The notes under the pieces were generated by a model. It saw nothing but the letters and a program-made list of their open reading frames with translations. It did not search any database and had not been told where the DNA came from. Below, piece by piece: positions 5,535-8,512 of a stretch of 8,512 bases of DNA (the first letter of the stretch is position 1; each line of letters begins with the position of its first letter). Origin of the DNA: Opitutales bacterium. Its GTDB lineage: Bacteria; Verrucomicrobiota; Verrucomicrobiia; Opitutales; T3Sed10-336. A program made the position numbers and the translations under genes. The stretch spans positions 1 through 8,512 of the forward strand of contig SLOW01000108.1 in NCBI GenBank assembly GCA_007132315.1, written 5' to 3'.

Positions 5535-5563
5535 TTGACAATTCAGCCGGTCGCGAGCTTGAT
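5535..5563 (+). promoter_or_regulatory. Candidate sigma-70 promoter for the BNR-4 gene
   Basis: A perfect -35 hexamer TTGACA (5535-5540) is followed, after a 17-base spacer, by CTTGAT (5558-5563), a weak match to TATAAT. Transcription would start near 5570, about 35 bases before the ATG at 5605. Spacing is ideal, but the -10 matches only three of six positions, so an activator may be needed or the match may be chance. Confidence 0.3.
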
Positions 5564-5604
5564 CACGCTGAAGGGCATGATCGTGGCAACAACGGAGTCT
5601 CAAC

Positions 5605-6978
5605 ATGATATTCGGACGGTTCACATCCGCTCTGGCTGCGGCGGGATTGCTCGGTTCCGGAATGGGGGTGAGCGGTTTGGCGGGAGACGATCGCGATATG
5701 AGTTACAACGGAAGTGAAATTTTCGCCAGCGGCGCCTATTGCTGGTTCGCCGACCCGCGGGCTGTCCGCCACGTCAATCCGGAGACCGGGAGTGACAAGA
5801 CCTATGTCGGGAGCATCGACACCGACGGGACTGTCAAGGCCCTGCAGTACGACGCGGTGACGGGCGAACGGACCGAGGTTGTTCTCGACACCGATTTTCA
5901 GCCGGACGACCACAACAACCCGATGTTTCTGATCCTGCCCGACAACCGGGTGATGATTTTCTGGTCGAGGCACACCGTCGAGCCTCGGTTCTATTATCGC
6001 GTTTCCCGGCAACCGGACGACATCACCGGTATGAGCGACCGCAAGACGGTGTCGGTGGAGGGGTTTGGCAACTACACCTACCCGTCGCCGTTTTACATGG
6101 AGGACGCGCCCGGCTCCTTCTTCCTGACTTGGCGCGGGGTGCGGTGGCACCCGACCATCGCCCGGTACTCCCTGCCCGATGAAAACGGGGATATCGAGAA
6201 GGAAATCGAGCCGACTCAGATCGTGCAATCCACCGCCGCCCGGCCCTACGCCAAGTACGACTCCAACGGGAAGGACCGAATCTACTTCGCGTTCACCACC
6301 GGCCATCCGGACAATGAAATGCCGAACTGGCTGTACTACGCCGAGCTGGATATCAACACCTTCGACCTTTACGACGTCACCGGCGAACACATCGCCAACG
6401 TGGCGGAGACGCCGTTTTCATTTGGCCACGACACCACGGAGCCTCCGCTGGTGGTGGACAATCCGACGGGTTATAAGAACTGGGTTTGGGATCTTGCGCG
6501 CGACTCGGCTGACAATCCGGTGATCGCCCAGGTCCGGATCATGCCCGACGCGCGGTCGCACAACTATTTCCACTCGGCCTGGACCGGTTCGGAGTGGCGA
6601 AACACGTTTTTGAGTCACGCCAGCGGCTGGTTTCACCAGAACCAGCACAATGCCGAACGCTGTTATTCGGGCGGACTGGCGCTCGACCACGGCGATCCGG
6701 GGACGGTTTACATGTCGGTGCCGACCGAAGGGCGCCACGGCGAGGTGTACGAAATCTGGAAGGCCGAAGTCGGGGCGGACGGCGAAGTCGAGAAGACCCA
6801 GATCACGCGGCATTCGGAAAAAAACAACGTTCGTCCCTACGTGGTGCTCGACAGCGAGCCCTCCGACCGCATTCACGTGACCTGGATGCACGGGGATTAT
6901 TACTACTGGATCGTCAATCGCGACAACCCGCTCGGGTTTCCCACCGCCATCATGACTCATTTCGAGGGTGAGTGGTGA
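5605..6978 (+). CDS. Secreted BNR-4 repeat beta-propeller protein, putative polysaccharide lyase
   Basis: This 457-aa protein starts with a signal peptide (about 1-26, ending SGLA before GDD) and is otherwise one BNR-4-type beta-propeller. Family landmarks in order: CWFADPRAVRH (46-56), YVGSIDTDG (67-75), DDHNNP (101-106), FWSRH (119-123), NYTYPSPF (156-163), TWRGVRWHPT (175-184), RPYAKYDSNGKDRIYFAFT (213-231) with GHP after it, YSGGLALDHGDP (354-365) and NNVRPYVV (407-414). BNR-4 proteins are common in polysaccharide-degrading marine bacteria, and the fold is shared with ulvan lyases (PL24/PL25-type propellers). H103, H123, Y157/Y159, R178 and H361 are candidates for active-site or metal residues. 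A lyase acting on a uronic-acid glycan is plausible, but neither substrate nor activity can be read from sequence. GGAG (5594-5597) sits 7 bases before the ATG. No sulfatase or TonB-dependent transporter gene lies beside it. Confidence 0.8.
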   Translation: MIFGRFTSALAAAGLLGSGMGVSGLAGDDRDMSYNGSEIFASGAYCWFADPRAVRHVNPETGSDKTYVGSIDTDGTVKALQYDAVTGERTEVVLDTDFQPDDHNNPMFLILPDNRVMIFWSRHTVEPRFYYRVSRQPDDITGMSDRKTVSVEGFGNYTYPSPFYMEDAPGSFFLTWRGVRWHPTIARYSLPDENGDIEKEIEPTQIVQSTAARPYAKYDSNGKDRIYFAFTTGHPDNEMPNWLYYAELDINTFDLYDVTGEHIANVAETPFSFGHDTTEPPLVVDNPTGYKNWVWDLARDSADNPVIAQVRIMPDARSHNYFHSAWTGSEWRNTFLSHASGWFHQNQHNAERCYSGGLALDHGDPGTVYMSVPTEGRHGEVYEIWKAEVGADGEVEKTQITRHSEKNNVRPYVVLDSEPSDRIHVTWMHGDYYYWIVNRDNPLGFPTAIMTHFEGEW

Positions 6979-7112
6979 GAAGCGCCGCCGTTGGTACGGC
7001 CACGCTCTTGAGTTCCCGTATGTGTTTCCGGTTCGGTTTTTGTTGCGCGCTTCAGTCTTCTGATTGGACGACAACTCGCAAGTAAGGCGATCCGCTATTA
7101 TCCACGGACGCG

Positions 7113-8471
7113 TCAACGCATGCCCGGCAGATTGGGCATGCCTTTGCCTTCGCCCATTTGGGCCTGGAGGCTCCGCATCATCTTCTTCCCCTTCTTGCCC
7201 TTCATGGATTTCATCATTTTCCGCATCTGGGTGAATTGCTTCAGGAGTTGATTGACGTCGCTGACGCGGGTTCCGGAGCCCTTGGCGATCCGCATGCGGC
7301 GGCTGCCGTTGAGGAGGTTGGGGTTCTGCCGTTCGCGCGGGGTCATGGACAGGATGATGGCTTCGGTGCGGGCGAATCGGCTGGTTTCCTTGTCGCCGAT
7401 TTTCACGCCGCTCATTCCGGGCAGCATGCCCATGATGGACTCCATGGAGCCGAGTTTCTTAACCTGCCGGATCTGGGTGAGAAAATCCTCCAGGTTGAAG
7501 TCGGCCTTGCGCATCTTTTCGGCCATCTTCTCGGCCTCGTCCTGGTCGATGGATTCCTGCGCCTTTTCGACCAGCGAGACCACATCGCCCATGCCCAGAA
7601 TGCGGGAGGCCATACGATCGGGGTGAAACGTCTCGAAATCGCCGGGTTTCTCGCCGGTGCCGGCGAACTTGATCGGCACACCTGTGATGGCCTTCATCGA
7701 CAGGGCGGCCCCCCCGCGGGCGTCGCCGTCGAGCTTGGTCATGACGATGCCGGTGAGCTGGACGGCGTCGTGGAAATGCCGGGCGACATTGACCGCCTCC
7801 TGGCCGAGAGCGCTGTCGGCGACGAGCAGGACCTCGTCGGGTTGGACCTCGGCCCGCAGCTTCTTGATTTCCTCGATCAGCTCCTCGTCGATCTGCAGGC
7901 GCCCGGCGGTGTCGAAGAGGATGGCGTCGGCGTTCCGTTGCTTCGCCTGTTTGAGGGCGTCCTTGCCGATGCGGGAGACGTCGCGGGCGGAGCGGTCGCT
8001 GTAAAAAGCGAGCGATTCCTGTTGAGCCAGCGTTTCCAGCTGGTCGATGGCGGCGGGGCGGTGGATGTCGCAGCCGACCAGTAGGGGGGTGTATTCCTTC
8101 TTGCCGAGAAAAAGGCCGAGTTTGGCCGTCGAAGTTGTTTTTCCGGAACCGTGGAGGCCGACCAGCATGATTTTCAGCGGTCGTTTGGCGGCGAGTTCGT
8201 TGGCCCCCTCGCCCAGCAACCGGGTCAGTTCGTCGTTGATGATCTTGACCACCTGCTGGCCGGGAGAGACCGATTTCAGCACCTCTTGTCCGGTGCACTC
8301 CGCCTTCACGCGGTCGATGAAATCCCTTACGACCTTGAAATGCACATCGGCCGAGAGCAGGGCGGTGCGCACCTCTTTGAGCGCCTCGGCCATATTGTCC
8401 TCGGTCAGACGGCCGCCGCCGCGCAGATTGCGGAGGGTGTTGCTTAGCTTGTCGGTGAGTGATTCGAACAT
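7113..8471 (-). CDS. ffh: Signal recognition particle protein Ffh (SRP54 GTPase)
   Basis: Ffh binds 4.5S RNA and the signal sequences of nascent membrane proteins, and docks with FtsY by GTP hydrolysis to deliver ribosomes to SecYEG. The 452-aa protein is full length for the family. The N domain (1-95) carries the ALLSADVHFKV motif. The G domain has G1 GLHGSGKT (105-112), DIHRPAA (135-141), DTAGR (187-191), TKLDGDARGG (245-254) and the GTGEKPGDFE closing loop (271-280). The Met-rich M domain (about 330-452) includes the RNA-binding SRRMRIAKGSGT (390-401) and a KKGKKMM basic patch. The start at MFESLTDKL is the usual Ffh N-terminus, although no clear Shine-Dalgarno precedes it. Only 41 bases of upstream sequence are visible. 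Downstream it converges on the BNR-4 gene across 134 bases with no convincing intrinsic terminator. Confidence 0.98.
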   Translation of the reverse strand: MFESLTDKLSNTLRNLRGGGRLTEDNMAEALKEVRTALLSADVHFKVVRDFIDRVKAECTGQEVLKSVSPGQQVVKIINDELTRLLGEGANELAAKRPLKIMLVGLHGSGKTTSTAKLGLFLGKKEYTPLLVGCDIHRPAAIDQLETLAQQESLAFYSDRSARDVSRIGKDALKQAKQRNADAILFDTAGRLQIDEELIEEIKKLRAEVQPDEVLLVADSALGQEAVNVARHFHDAVQLTGIVMTKLDGDARGGAALSMKAITGVPIKFAGTGEKPGDFETFHPDRMASRILGMGDVVSLVEKAQESIDQDEAEKMAEKMRKADFNLEDFLTQIRQVKKLGSMESIMGMLPGMSGVKIGDKETSRFARTEAIILSMTPRERQNPNLLNGSRRMRIAKGSGTRVSDVNQLLKQFTQMRKMMKSMKGKKGKKMMRSLQAQMGEGKGMPNLPGMR

Positions 8472-8512
8472 GTCGGTACCAAAGGCTTTCGGTGGATGGA
8501 CTGATCCGAGAA

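Noticed and set aside
6979..7112. Possible terminator between the BNR-4 gene and ffh
   Set aside because: The best stem (GCCG-TTGGTA-CGGC) is only 4 bp with mismatches outside it and is not followed by a T-run. The TTTTTG further on lacks an adjoining stem.
7118..7141. GCATGCCC/GGGCATGC inverted repeat at the 3' end of ffh
   Set aside because: It encodes the last residues of Ffh (GMPNLPGM), so the symmetry comes from the repeated Gly-Met/Met-Pro codons. No T-run follows, so it is not a convincing terminator.
7158..8084. 308-codon open frame on the + strand opposite ffh
   Set aside because: The – strand is unambiguous Ffh. The + strand frame is its antisense shadow.
8472..8512. Shine-Dalgarno or promoter for ffh
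   Set aside because: Only 41 bases are visible, and no purine-rich ribosome site or hexamer pair can be identified in them.

Overview
This 8.5 kb window is bacterial chromosome of fairly high GC content with densely packed genes. It holds two housekeeping genes, cysK (cysteine synthase) and ffh (signal recognition particle GTPase), with lineage-specific genes between them. The Ffh N-terminus, the secreted BNR-4 polysaccharide-active protein, the mixed Shine-Dalgarno use and the short operons suggest the PVC group, most likely a marine Verrucomicrobiota (Opitutae/Puniceicoccales-like) or a relative. That placement is inferred from family resemblance, not from a search. I see no tRNA, rRNA, insertion sequence, CRISPR array or phage gene.

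Layout, left to right. A perfect 16-bp inverted repeat (4-37) opens the window. cysK (162-1133, +) follows, with an 8-bp inverted repeat in its leader. A small secreted His/Arg-rich protein (1291-1629, -) ends at a good intrinsic terminator. It is divergent from a three-gene + strand operon (1864-3376) whose order, sizes and topology match the CnrY-CnrX-CnrH metal-sensing system: a single-span anti-sigma factor, a membrane-anchored periplasmic Metal_resist-type sensor, and an ECF sigma factor. The sigma gene converges almost stop-to-stop on a DUF368 (PopT-type polyprenyl-phosphate transporter) gene (3380-4468, -). Then come a Cys-pair-rich exported mini-protein (4640-4876, +), a degenerate MNT-type nucleotidyltransferase-fold protein (4924-5307, -), an AT-rich intergenic island, a secreted BNR-4 beta-propeller protein (5605-6978, +) and ffh (7113-8471, -).

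The most interesting part is the CnrYXH-like operon. In Cupriavidus this trio controls the adjacent cnrCBA nickel/cobalt RND efflux genes. Here no efflux gene is present. The neighbours are small exported proteins with metal-ligand-rich segments (HRHH, and several Cys pairs) and a DUF368 membrane transporter. The likely working model, which is inference, is that envelope metal or stress is sensed by X, relayed through Y, and releases the sigma factor. The sigma factor would then drive its own operon and perhaps the divergent secreted protein. The coding strand changes at almost every gene, so apart from the three-gene operon each gene is probably its own transcription unit.
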